A DNA stretch of 19,759 nt from positions 1-19,759 of the forward strand of contig CAMAQW010000010.1 of the NCBI GenBank assembly GCA_945860335.1, given 5' to 3'. Of the stretch, positions 7,042-14,970 are shown one piece after another (positions within the stretch are counted from its first letter, which is position 1; every line of letters begins with the position of its first letter). The position numbers were made by a program, and so were the translations under genes. The stretch is from Sediminibacterium ginsengisoli. GTDB taxonomy: Bacteria; Bacteroidota; Bacteroidia; Chitinophagales; Chitinophagaceae. The notes under the pieces were generated by a model. It searched no databases. It was not told the DNA's origin and was given only the letters and a program-made list of their open reading frames with translations.

Positions 7042-9471
7042 TTATTTTCTGATTTCGGCACCTAATTCTTTTTCAAAAGCACTGATTAATTTCGATACCA
7101 TGCTATCCGTTTCGGTATCTGTCATGGTTTTTTCTTCGTCAACAAATGTAAAACTAAGTGCCATCGACTTTTTGTTCACCCCTAATTTATCGCTTTCAAA
7201 CACATCAAATAAACGGATGCCTTTTAGCTTAGGAAGTTTTACGGTAGCCACGGCAAGCTCAATAGCAGCATAGGTTACAGCACGGTCCACTACAAGTGCC
7301 AAATCTCGTTGTACAGCTGGAAACTTAGAAACTTCGGTGTATACAATTTTTTGTTTTTCGGCGGCAGTAACAAGGGCAGCCACATCGATGTCTACAAAAA
7401 CAACACCTTGCTTGATATCAAATTGTTGACGCTTTTTAGGAGACACTTCTTGTAAAGTAGCAATGGTAAGTCCACCCACTGTTGCAGCAACACAGGTACT
7501 TGCGGTGTCTTTTGCGCTCTCGTCTAATGACCAGGTAATAGGCGGCAATCCAGTCAGGGTAGCAACCGCTTGTAAAATGCCTTTTGCCATTAATAGATCC
7601 TGCTCTTTGGATTTAACACGCCAACCTTCTTCGGTATCTAAACCACTTAAATAAATACACAAATGCTCTTTTTCAGAATACTGCCCAGAACCACTGGTAG
7701 CGTATGTTTTACCAAATTCAAACAAACGTAAATTATGGTTACGTCTATTGCAATTGTAAGCGATGGTTTCAAGTCCAGTTTCAAGCATCGACGGACGAAG
7801 CACGTCTAAATCGGCACTTAAATTATTCATCATTTTTACCGCCGTTGATAAAACAGCTGGCGTAAAATATTGACTGTTGGTAATTGAGTTTGTAAAAATT
7901 TCTACAAAACCTTTGCCTACTAAAAAGTTGGCTGTTTTTTCTTTGATCACTTCTTTAGCACTTGCTACTTCTACAGCAGGGCTAATGGTAATGGTGGTAG
8001 GAATTTCAATATTATCGAGTCCGTCAATACGTAAAATTTCTTCTACTAAATCTGCAGGGATACTAATGTCTGGTTTACTATAAGGTACTGCAACACGTAG
8101 TTCATCAATGCCTTCCGCAATCACTTCAAAACCCAGTGCCGTCAAGATTTTTTTAACCGCTTCTGGGTGATAATTTTTACCACTTAATTTTTTGATGTAA
8201 TGATACTTAACCGCTACTTCTGTTTTTGGCGTTACGTTTGGATAGATGTCTGTAATGTCAGAACTAATGCTACCGCCAGCCACTTCTTTAATAAGAAGTG
8301 CAGCTCTTTTTAAAACCTGAACCGTGGATGCAATATCAACACCTTTTTCAAATCTAGTTGCAGCGTCGGTGCGCAGTCCATGGTGTAAAGACGTTTTACG
8401 AATGGTGGTTGGATGAAACCAAGCACTCTCTAAGAATATAGACGTCGTTCCTGCATGTACGCCACTTGCAGCACCACCAAACACACCTGCAATACACATA
8501 GGATCTGTGGCATTACAAATTAATAAATCAGCATCTTGTAATTTTCTTTCTTTGGTATCAAGGGTTGTAAAGGATGTACCGGCAGCCACATTTTTTACAA
8601 TCACTATACCGCCCGAAATAGCTGCAGCATCAAAAGCATGCAGCGGTTGGCCGGTTTCGTGTAACATATAATTGGTAACGTCTACGATATTATTGATAGG
8701 TCTTACGCCAATAGCCGTTAATCTATTTTTTAACCAACTTGGAGAATCAGATACCGTAACACCCGTTAATTCCACACCCGCATAACGCTTACAGGCTGCT
8801 TCGTTTTCGATGCTAACATGAATCGTTTTATTGTTTTGATCTGGGGTAAAAGAATTTGAAAACGGTGTAACCGGTTTTGCTTCTTTTTCGTGGTGCGTTA
8901 AATAAGCACACACGTCTTTTGCAACACCCAAATGGCTCATTGCGTCCATGCGATTTGGTGTTAAACCAATTTCATACACCCAGTCTTGATAGGGCTCAAA
9001 CAGTGTGGCAGCAGGCGTTCCAACGGTAGTATCCGCTGCTAAAACCATGATACCGTCATGACTTGTGCCAAGTCCAATTTCATCTTCGGCGCAAATCATT
9101 CCAAAACTTTCTTCACCTCTGATTTTTGCAACACGCATGGTTAAAGGATCACCAGTGCTTGGATAAATAGTAGTCCCAATAGTTGCAACAATTACTTTTT
9201 GTCCTACGGCAACATTGGAGGCACCACATACAATTTGAAGTGGCGCTTCTGCACCGATGTTTACAGTAGTAATTTTTAATTTATCGGCATTGGGGTGCTG
9301 CGTAACCGTAAGCACTTCTCCCACCACTAGTCCAGCAAGTCCTCCTTTTACATTTTCATAAAACGTTAAACTCTCAACCTCTAACCCAATAGACGTTAAA
9401 ATTTTAGACAATTTTTCGGGCTCAATGGGCCAAGGAAGATATTCAGATAGCCAGTTATAACTTATGGTCAT
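7042..9471 (-). CDS. pheT: Phenylalanyl-tRNA synthetase beta subunit
   Basis: An 809-aa full-length beta chain of the alpha2-beta2 enzyme that charges tRNA(Phe). Domains in order: N-terminal MTISYNWLSEYL, an EMAP/Trbp111-like tRNA-binding fold (about 40-150, VVGEVLTVTQHPNADKLKIT), the B3/B4 editing region (about 210-400, with RPINNIVDVTNYMLHETGQP and ESAWFHPTTIRKTSLHHGLRT), B5 (about 405-480), a catalytic-like core (DLDVLRPSMLETGLETIAYN), and a C-terminal FDX-ACB domain (KFPAVQRDLALVVD) that grips the tRNA anticodon stem. It starts at ATG 9471. pheS is not nearby, so the subunits are encoded apart. The gene heads the pheT-coiled coil-zapA-(rny) unit, divergent from dnaB. Confidence 0.97.
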   Translation of the reverse strand: MTISYNWLSEYLPWPIEPEKLSKILTSIGLEVESLTFYENVKGGLAGLVVGEVLTVTQHPNADKLKITTVNIGAEAPLQIVCGASNVAVGQKVIVATIGTTIYPSTGDPLTMRVAKIRGEESFGMICAEDEIGLGTSHDGIMVLAADTTVGTPAATLFEPYQDWVYEIGLTPNRMDAMSHLGVAKDVCAYLTHHEKEAKPVTPFSNSFTPDQNNKTIHVSIENEAACKRYAGVELTGVTVSDSPSWLKNRLTAIGVRPINNIVDVTNYMLHETGQPLHAFDAAAISGGIVIVKNVAAGTSFTTLDTKERKLQDADLLICNATDPMCIAGVFGGAASGVHAGTTSIFLESAWFHPTTIRKTSLHHGLRTDAATRFEKGVDIASTVQVLKRAALLIKEVAGGSISSDITDIYPNVTPKTEVAVKYHYIKKLSGKNYHPEAVKKILTALGFEVIAEGIDELRVAVPYSKPDISIPADLVEEILRIDGLDNIEIPTTITISPAVEVASAKEVIKEKTANFLVGKGFVEIFTNSITNSQYFTPAVLSTAVKMMNNLSADLDVLRPSMLETGLETIAYNCNRRNHNLRLFEFGKTYATSGSGQYSEKEHLCIYLSGLDTEEGWRVKSKEQDLLMAKGILQAVATLTGLPPITWSLDESAKDTASTCVAATVGGLTIATLQEVSPKKRQQFDIKQGVVFVDIDVAALVTAAEKQKIVYTEVSKFPAVQRDLALVVDRAVTYAAIELAVATVKLPKLKGIRLFDVFESDKLGVNKKSMALSFTFVDEEKTMTDTETDSMVSKLISAFEKELGAEIRK

Positions 9472-9497
9472 GATTGCTTTTACGTATTTAAGAGGCT

Positions 9498-9505
9498 CAA
9501 AAATA
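9498..9505 (-). promoter_or_regulatory. Predicted -7 promoter element of pheT
   Basis: TATTTTTG on the minus strand fits TAnnTTTG exactly and lies about 23 nt before the pheT ATG after allowing for the start site. A weak ATTTA-type -33 lies about 20 nt upstream. The surrounding TTATTTTTGAG recurs at the DUF4783-like gene promoter (17611-17618). Confidence 0.5.
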
Positions 9506-9615
9506 AGTTTTTATAGCCGTAAATGCTACGCTTTCATGGGAACAAAAGACACAATCACCGTAAAATTCTCTTTGCACAAGTTTTGTTAATAATGCTCTTT
9601 TTTGGTGGAATAAGT

Positions 9616-9647
9616 TTTGATAATGGTGGACAACAGTAGTAAATTGT
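9616..9647 (+). promoter_or_regulatory. Candidate dnaB promoter
   Basis: TTTG at 9616-9619 is followed after 20 nt by TAAATTGT at 9640-9647, a partial match (6 of 8) to TAnnTTTG. Transcription would start near 9651, well ahead of the dnaB ATG at 9800. The match is imperfect. Confidence 0.35.
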
Positions 9648-9799
9648 GTGAATAGCGAAGTAAAAACCTGCATAACCGGTTAGTTCCGTGTGGACGAAAA
9701 ATAGCGAGGAAATACTTGAAAAAGCGCAAATCTTGGTGCATATTCGCTCTAATCTGTTGGCGCCTGGCGCCACAAACAACTTACTAAAGCAACCCTACA

Positions 9800-11368
9800 A
9801 TGGACGTTAAAATTACCAATACCAACCGCAAACCTAGAAAGCCTTCCATAGACATGAGCAGCATGCTCTATGGTAAAGTGCCACCGCAAGCCAAAGAATT
9901 AGAGGAAGCGGTGCTAGGTGCCATTATGCTTGAAAAAAGTGCATTTGATACGGTTTCAGAAATTATTAAGCCCGAATGTTTTTATGTAGAAGCGCATCAG
10001 CTGATTTTTAAAGTGATGCAGCAACTGCAAAACGATAGTGTGCCTATCGATATTTTAACGGTGGTGGAAGGTCTAAAATCAAAAAATGAATTAGACCTTG
10101 TGGGTGGGCCTTATCAAATAACCAAGTTAACCAACTCGGTGGTATCGGCTGCTAACATTGACGCGCACGCAAGAATTATTTTGCAAAAATTTATTCAGCG
10201 CGAACTCATCAGAATTAGTGGTGAAATTATTGGAGACGCATATGAAGACAGCACCGACGTTTTTGATTTACTAGATGAGAGTGAAACAAAAATGTTTAAC
10301 ATCACCAACAATTATCTTAAAAAGAATTTCGAAGAAATAGGACAGGTGCTTGCAAAAACCATCAATCGTATTGATGAATTGCGTACCAAAACAGAAGATA
10401 TTTCTGGTGTGCCAAGTGGATTCCCTACACTAGACCGTATTACCTACGGATGGCAACCTACCGATTTAATTATCCTTGCGGCAAGACCGTCTGTGGGTAA
10501 AACAGCCTTTGCATTAAATTTAGCACGTAACGCTGCATTGCACCCTACAAAGCCAATCCCTGTTGGGTTTTTCTCGTTAGAGATGAGTGCACCGCAGCTT
10601 GTGCAACGTATTTTAAGTGCAGAGAGTGAAATTAAAATGGAAAAAATTTCTAGGGGTAAACTAGAAGACTACGAATACCAACAACTACATGCAAAGGGAT
10701 TAAAAAAATTAGAGCGTGCGCCACTTTACATCGATGACACTGCCGCTTTAAATATTTTTGAATTTAGAGCAAAAGCTAGAAGGCTGGTAAACAAACACAA
10801 GGTTGGCATTATCATTATTGACTACCTACAATTGATGAGTGGTAGTGGTGACAGAAACAATAACCGTGAGCAAGAAATTTCAAATATTTCTCGAAGCTTA
10901 AAAGCACTAGCCAAAGAATTAAACATCCCAATTGTTGCACTTTCGCAGTTGAGTCGTGCTGTGGAAACAAGAAAGGAAAGTAAAATGCCGCAGCTTAGTG
11001 ACCTTCGTGAATCAGGTGCGATTGAACAAGATGCCGATATGGTTATGTTTATTTACCGTCCAGAATATTACGAAGTAATGAGCAATGATATGGGCGAAAG
11101 TACCCATGGCGAAACGCACGTAAGAATTGCAAAACATAGAAACGGTCAATTAGACACTATTAAACTACGCGCTAAACTCGATATTCAAAAATTTGAAGAA
11201 TGGGATGGCGATGGTTCAGGTTTTGGATCTAGCAACTGGAAACCGGTTGCCCCAGGAAGCACGGCTGGTTCTGGCACTCAAGACAGCGCTAAACTATTTA
11301 TTCAAAAAGAAAGCAAAATGAATGAGGGTGATTTTGACGAAGGTTTTGACAACGAAACACCTTTTTAA
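9800..11368 (+). CDS. dnaB: Replicative DNA helicase DnaB
   Basis: A 522-aa hexameric helicase that unwinds the replication fork. The N-terminal helical domain (about 28-135, PPQAKELEEAVLGAIMLEK) precedes a linker and a RecA-like motor from about 200. Walker A is at 229-235 (RPSVGKT), then FFSLEMSAPQLVQRIL, Walker B IIIIDYLQLMSG, SQLSRAVE, and the arginine-finger region LSDLRESGAIEQDADMVMFI. The common DnaB intein sites are uninterrupted. The last ~40 residues form a flexible tail that turns acidic and ends GDFDEGFDNETPF, similar to the tip of SSB. The start ATG 9800 keeps a short basic leader before the conserved YGKVPPQ; a Met at residue 19 is a possible alternative. rsmE follows after 24 nt on the same strand. 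Confidence 0.97.
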   Translation: MDVKITNTNRKPRKPSIDMSSMLYGKVPPQAKELEEAVLGAIMLEKSAFDTVSEIIKPECFYVEAHQLIFKVMQQLQNDSVPIDILTVVEGLKSKNELDLVGGPYQITKLTNSVVSAANIDAHARIILQKFIQRELIRISGEIIGDAYEDSTDVFDLLDESETKMFNITNNYLKKNFEEIGQVLAKTINRIDELRTKTEDISGVPSGFPTLDRITYGWQPTDLIILAARPSVGKTAFALNLARNAALHPTKPIPVGFFSLEMSAPQLVQRILSAESEIKMEKISRGKLEDYEYQQLHAKGLKKLERAPLYIDDTAALNIFEFRAKARRLVNKHKVGIIIIDYLQLMSGSGDRNNNREQEISNISRSLKALAKELNIPIVALSQLSRAVETRKESKMPQLSDLRESGAIEQDADMVMFIYRPEYYEVMSNDMGESTHGETHVRIAKHRNGQLDTIKLRAKLDIQKFEEWDGDGSGFGSSNWKPVAPGSTAGSGTQDSAKLFIQKESKMNEGDFDEGFDNETPF

Positions 11369-11392
11369 TTTTACTACTTTTTAGCAAATATC

Positions 11393-12100
11393 ATGTCGGC
11401 ACTACCTTATTTTTACGAACCTAGCATTCAAAAAAACAACACGCACTTTGAATTAAGTGAAGTGACGTCAAAGCATTGTATTCAAGTGCTTCGTATGCGT
11501 GCTGGAGAAAGCCTACACCTTACCGACGGTATCGGAAACCTATACACAGCAAGTATTGTAGAGCCCGACAAAAAAAATACGGTGGTTCGCATTGAATCGG
11601 TAGAGCATACCCCTGCTCCTACTAAAAACGTTTGCATTGCAATAGGACTTTTAAAAAATACAGGACGCTTTGAATGGTTTTTAGAAAAAGCGACAGAAAT
11701 GGGCGTGACAAAAATTGTCCCGTTAATTTGCGAGCGAAGCGAGCGTTCTAATCTCAAAGGGGAACGCATGATGGGCGTAGTTGTTGCTGCGCTCATTCAG
11801 AGCAAACAAACATGGTTGCCTGTTTTATCGGAACCTACCACTGTTGCGCAGTTTATTGATAAGCATCCTAGTTCGCAAAAGCTCATTGCACATTGTGAGG
11901 AAGGAAATAAAACAGCACTCAAAGACATCCCTAATTCCAACAATACGAGTATTTTGATTGGACCAGAAGGGGATTTTACCCCGTCAGAAATTACACTTGC
12001 CATAGATGCAAAATATACACCTGTTAGTCTTGGCGAAACCAGGCTCAGAACAGAAACGGCGGGCATGGTAGCCGCAGCACTCTTACTATATAAAAATTAA
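11393..12100 (+). CDS. rsmE: 16S rRNA (uracil-1498-N3)-methyltransferase RsmE
   Basis: A 235-aa SPOUT-class methyltransferase that methylates N3 of U1498 in 16S rRNA using S-adenosylmethionine, acting on the 30S subunit. The N-terminal PUA-like domain (about 1-70) includes HCIQVLRMRAGESLHLTDG. The knotted catalytic domain carries GLLKNTGRFEWFLEKATEMGV, ICERSER, the SAM-loop ILIGPEGDFTPSEI, and the C-terminal knot SLGETRLRTETAGMVAAALL. Length is normal. GPEGDF replaces the GPEGGF of enterobacteria. It starts at ATG 11393, 24 nt after dnaB, and precedes the L,D-transpeptidase by 21 nt, so all three are probably co-transcribed. Confidence 0.95.
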   Translation: MSALPYFYEPSIQKNNTHFELSEVTSKHCIQVLRMRAGESLHLTDGIGNLYTASIVEPDKKNTVVRIESVEHTPAPTKNVCIAIGLLKNTGRFEWFLEKATEMGVTKIVPLICERSERSNLKGERMMGVVVAALIQSKQTWLPVLSEPTTVAQFIDKHPSSQKLIAHCEEGNKTALKDIPNSNNTSILIGPEGDFTPSEITLAIDAKYTPVSLGETRLRTETAGMVAAALLLYKN

Positions 12101-12121
12101 CTGTACCCATAAAATCACTGC

Positions 12122-13687
12122 ATGCAAGCTATCTATCAAATTATTCGCAGTCATTTTTTTATACGCTTGATTGTAGTTTTTATCATTGCGGCTTTTTCAA
12201 CAACAGGATGGGCAAATAACTACACAACACAACAACAAGATACTATCACAGAAACTATCATTGATTCGTTCATTACAATACAGGCCGTTCCGGAAAAATA
12301 TAGCACTGCCATCCGTAGTTTTTACAGGGGCAATAAACACCAGTATGTTTGGATTCAATCAAAAAAAATCAAACCCCATACCAAAGACTTTATAGCGCAC
12401 GCAAACAAACTAGCAGAACTCTGGGTAGATAGTAGTTTTATTGAACTACTTACCCTGCAAAATTTCAATCAAAATGCACAGCAAACAAATATTGAATTAG
12501 CACTTAGTCTTTCCTTTTTTAAATACGCAGACAAATGGCTCATGCCCACTGATATTGACCCTGCTATAGTAAACTGGCGCATTCCAAAAAAATCATTGAC
12601 ACTAGCAAATCAATTAAATAATTGGTTAAACCCAACCACTAAAATGGGATTTAACACAGGTAGCCAGAATTTTAAACAATTGCTCGAAAATTATGCCAAC
12701 CTCTCAAAAATTTCAGCGCTTGATACAGGTATACATATTAACTCAAAGCAAACCAAGATTAACAAGGGAGACATGGTCCCTGTAATTAGACAAATCAAAA
12801 AGAAATTACAATTACTTGGTGATTTTAAAAGTACAGACACCACGTCACTATATAGCAATACCCTAGGACTTGCCATCAATAGATTTCAAGAAAGAATGGG
12901 GCTTGCAAAAACAAATTATATTGACAAGATTGTATTACAAGCCCTTCAAATACCCATCAAACAGCACGCAAAGACCATTGCAATTAATTTAGAGCGCTTA
13001 CGCTGGATGCCTGCCATGATGGATAGTAACTACATCGTTGTAAATATTCCAGCCTATCAGCTGCTTGTATTTGATAGCAGCAAAATTCAGTTTAAAATGC
13101 CAGTGATTGTTGGTTCAGAATCAAACAATACCGTCATATTTAGCAACCGCATGCGTTACGTTGTTTTTAGTCCCTATTGGAATGTACCTCCCAGTATTGT
13201 AAAAGCAGAAATTTTACCAGGCATTAAAAAAAACAAAAACTATCTAGCACAAAAAAATATGGAAATTACATCGCCTGGCGATGTACCCACCATCAGACAG
13301 TTACCTGGTGCGCAAAACTCGCTTGGTCTGGTTAAATTTTTATTCCCAAACCCCTACAATATATATTTACATGACACACCGGGTAAACATCTTTTTGCAA
13401 AACAAAATAGAGGTTTTAGCCATGGCTGTATTAGGCTCGGAGATGCTAAAAAAATGGCAGGCTACCTGCTAAGATCCGACACCAGTTGGACGGCTATAAA
13501 AATAGACACAGCGATGCACCAACAAAAAGAAAAATGGGTAACACTTAAAAAAACAATCCCAGTTTTTATTGCCTATTTTACAAGTTGGGTAGACAGCTAT
13601 GGTGTTTTACAGTTTAGGAAAGATATTTATGATCATGATGCCAAAATGGAGCGCATACTTTTTAGAAAAGAAGAGGTCCAACTATAA
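12122..13687 (+). CDS. YcbB/LdtD-type L,D-transpeptidase
   Basis: A 521-aa predicted periplasmic enzyme that would form 3-3 peptidoglycan cross-links or a related L,D-transpeptidation. Residues 12-31 (FFIRLIVVFIIAAFSTTGWA) are a signal peptide or anchor. A divergent scaffold region follows, then a peptidoglycan-binding domain at about 215-280 (VPVIRQIKKKLQLLG, LAINRFQERMGL), and a YkuD catalytic domain at about 300-470. Catalytic motifs are intact: His417 in YLHDTPGKHLF and SHGCIRLGD with His434 and Cys436. The FSPYWNVPPSIVKAEILP segment is typical of YcbB-like proteins. After the domain ~65 residues continue to the end. Start ATG 12122 leads directly into the signal sequence. With the lytic transglycosylase it makes two wall enzymes in the window, in different units. 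Confidence 0.92.
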   Translation: MQAIYQIIRSHFFIRLIVVFIIAAFSTTGWANNYTTQQQDTITETIIDSFITIQAVPEKYSTAIRSFYRGNKHQYVWIQSKKIKPHTKDFIAHANKLAELWVDSSFIELLTLQNFNQNAQQTNIELALSLSFFKYADKWLMPTDIDPAIVNWRIPKKSLTLANQLNNWLNPTTKMGFNTGSQNFKQLLENYANLSKISALDTGIHINSKQTKINKGDMVPVIRQIKKKLQLLGDFKSTDTTSLYSNTLGLAINRFQERMGLAKTNYIDKIVLQALQIPIKQHAKTIAINLERLRWMPAMMDSNYIVVNIPAYQLLVFDSSKIQFKMPVIVGSESNNTVIFSNRMRYVVFSPYWNVPPSIVKAEILPGIKKNKNYLAQKNMEITSPGDVPTIRQLPGAQNSLGLVKFLFPNPYNIYLHDTPGKHLFAKQNRGFSHGCIRLGDAKKMAGYLLRSDTSWTAIKIDTAMHQQKEKWVTLKKTIPVFIAYFTSWVDSYGVLQFRKDIYDHDAKMERILFRKEEVQL

Positions 13688-13698
13688 CAACCATATCT

Positions 13699-13706
13699 TA
13701 ACTTTG
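13699..13706 (+). promoter_or_regulatory. Predicted -7 promoter element of the GNAT-like gene
   Basis: TAACTTTG matches TAnnTTTG exactly and would start transcription about 12 nt before the ATG at 13722. No clear TTTG lies at the -33 position, so the gene may also be read from the upstream unit. Confidence 0.45.
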
Positions 13707-13721
13707 AAATAAAGAATTACG

Positions 13722-14894
13722 ATGCATTTAATTGAAGTTACAAGCGCCGATACTGCCAAAGATTTTTTAGAAGTACAAGCTATTATCAATGCTGGTAACC
13801 CCAATTATATTAGACCCCTTAACAACGAGGTCAATGATGTTTTTGATGCGACTAAAAATAAAAACTTTAAATACGGCGAAGCAAAAAGATGGATACTTGA
13901 AACAGACGATGGTGAACTCGTAGGCCGTATCGCAGCTTTTACCAATTCAAAATATATTAATAAAGGGACTGATTTTAACACCGGTGGCGTTGGTTTTTTT
14001 GATTGTATCAATGATCAAGCTGCAGCCAATTTACTTTTTGATACCGCTAAAGAATGGCTTACCCAAAAAGGTATGGAAGCCATGGACGGACCCATCAATT
14101 TTGGGGACAGAGACAAGTGGTGGGGCCTGATGGTAGAAGGTTTTGAAAAACCGCCCATGTATGGCATGTCTTATAATCCTGAATACTACGAAACCTTGTT
14201 TACAAACTACGGTTTTCAAAATTATTACAACCAATACTATTATGCGACGAGCGTTAAAGGAGACCTTCCAGCAAGATTTCCTGAGAGACACGCACGCTTT
14301 GCAGCCAAGCCAGATTATGTTGCTAAGCACGTTAAATTAAGCGAGCTTGAAAAATATGCCGGGGACTTTGCAACCGTTTACAATGCAGCTTGGGCACAAC
14401 ATGGAGAAGCCAAAGAGGTTACCAAGGAACAAGTGATCAAGCTTTTTAAGACCATGAAACCTATTATGGATGAACGTCTTGTTTGGTTTGCCTATTATAA
14501 AACAGAACCTATTGGTATGTTCATTAATATTCCAGACCTCAACCAATATTTTAAACATTTTAATGGAAAACTAGGTTGGTTTGAAAAACTTCGTTTGTTA
14601 TACATGACTAAAACTGGAACAAACAAACAACTCACTGGACTCGCTTTTGGTATTGTTCCTAAATACCAATCACTTGGTATTGATAGTTTTATGATTCAGG
14701 AATGCTCACTACTTATTAAAGACAAAGATTGGTACGACCGTTACGAAATGGGTTGGGCTGGCGATTGGAATCCAAAAATGCTCAATATTTATAAAAGTTT
14801 AGGCGCTACACCTAGCCGCAGAATGGTCACTTTTAGGTGTCTTTTTGATGCATCCAAGACCTTTGAACGTCACCCAGAAATGGTATACGGTTAA
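13722..14894 (+). CDS. GNAT-like N-acyltransferase superfamily protein, substrate unknown
   Basis: A 390-aa cytoplasmic protein with no signal peptide or membrane helix. It looks like a two-part acyl-CoA N-acyltransferase fold. The N-terminal half has EAKRWILETDDGELVGRIAAF, a typical acceptor-strand pattern of GNAT proteins, then GGVGFFDCINDQAAANLLFD and MDGPINFGDRDKWWGLMVEGF. The C-terminal half has VWFAYYKTEPIGMFINIPD, GLAFGIVPKYQSLGIDSFMI, where a Q/R-x-x-G-like acetyl-CoA loop would be, and MGWAGDWNPKMLNIYKSLGA. I believe similar proteins are widespread in Bacteroidota and may match the YghO-type family, but I cannot name the substrate. It starts at ATG 13722, 34 nt after the transpeptidase; dnaX follows after 76 nt. 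Confidence 0.75.
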   Translation: MHLIEVTSADTAKDFLEVQAIINAGNPNYIRPLNNEVNDVFDATKNKNFKYGEAKRWILETDDGELVGRIAAFTNSKYINKGTDFNTGGVGFFDCINDQAAANLLFDTAKEWLTQKGMEAMDGPINFGDRDKWWGLMVEGFEKPPMYGMSYNPEYYETLFTNYGFQNYYNQYYYATSVKGDLPARFPERHARFAAKPDYVAKHVKLSELEKYAGDFATVYNAAWAQHGEAKEVTKEQVIKLFKTMKPIMDERLVWFAYYKTEPIGMFINIPDLNQYFKHFNGKLGWFEKLRLLYMTKTGTNKQLTGLAFGIVPKYQSLGIDSFMIQECSLLIKDKDWYDRYEMGWAGDWNPKMLNIYKSLGATPSRRMVTFRCLFDASKTFERHPEMVYG

Positions 14895-14970
14895 AATTAT
14901 ACCCATGTGCAAAAAAGGTGGGGTTTAGATAAGGGGAAGCATACCGTTGTGCTTATATTGCAACCCTGTT

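Larger units (their letters stand above)
9472..9799 (+). other. 328-nt divergent intergenic region; probable dnaB leader or small RNA
   Basis: This is the only long gene-free stretch. Towards pheT it carries the minus-strand promoter at 9498-9505. Towards dnaB it has a candidate promoter at 9616-9647, which would leave a leader of about 150 nt. That leader contains a perfect palindrome TAACCGGTTA (9673-9682), a possible closing stem AGCGAA 9654-9659 with TTCGCT 9743-9748, a small hairpin around 9684-9698 (CGT/ACG core with GTGG loop), and a GC-rich hairpin TGGCGC/GCGCCA (9758-9772) ending 27 nt before the ATG. No T-run follows, so it is not an intrinsic terminator. I cannot match it to tmRNA, RNase P or SRP RNA. 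A 74-codon minus-strand frame here looks spurious. Confidence 0.45.

Noticed and set aside
9555..9779. 74-codon minus-strand frame in the pheT-dnaB gap
   Set aside because: Unusual composition (many Cys and Ile), no recognisable domain, and it would cover the likely dnaB leader and promoter; more probably chance.
14947..14970. TTG start for dnaX eight codons upstream
   Set aside because: Adds MCLYCNPV, which does not fit DnaX; ATG 14971 gives the family-typical MENHFVVSARKYRP.
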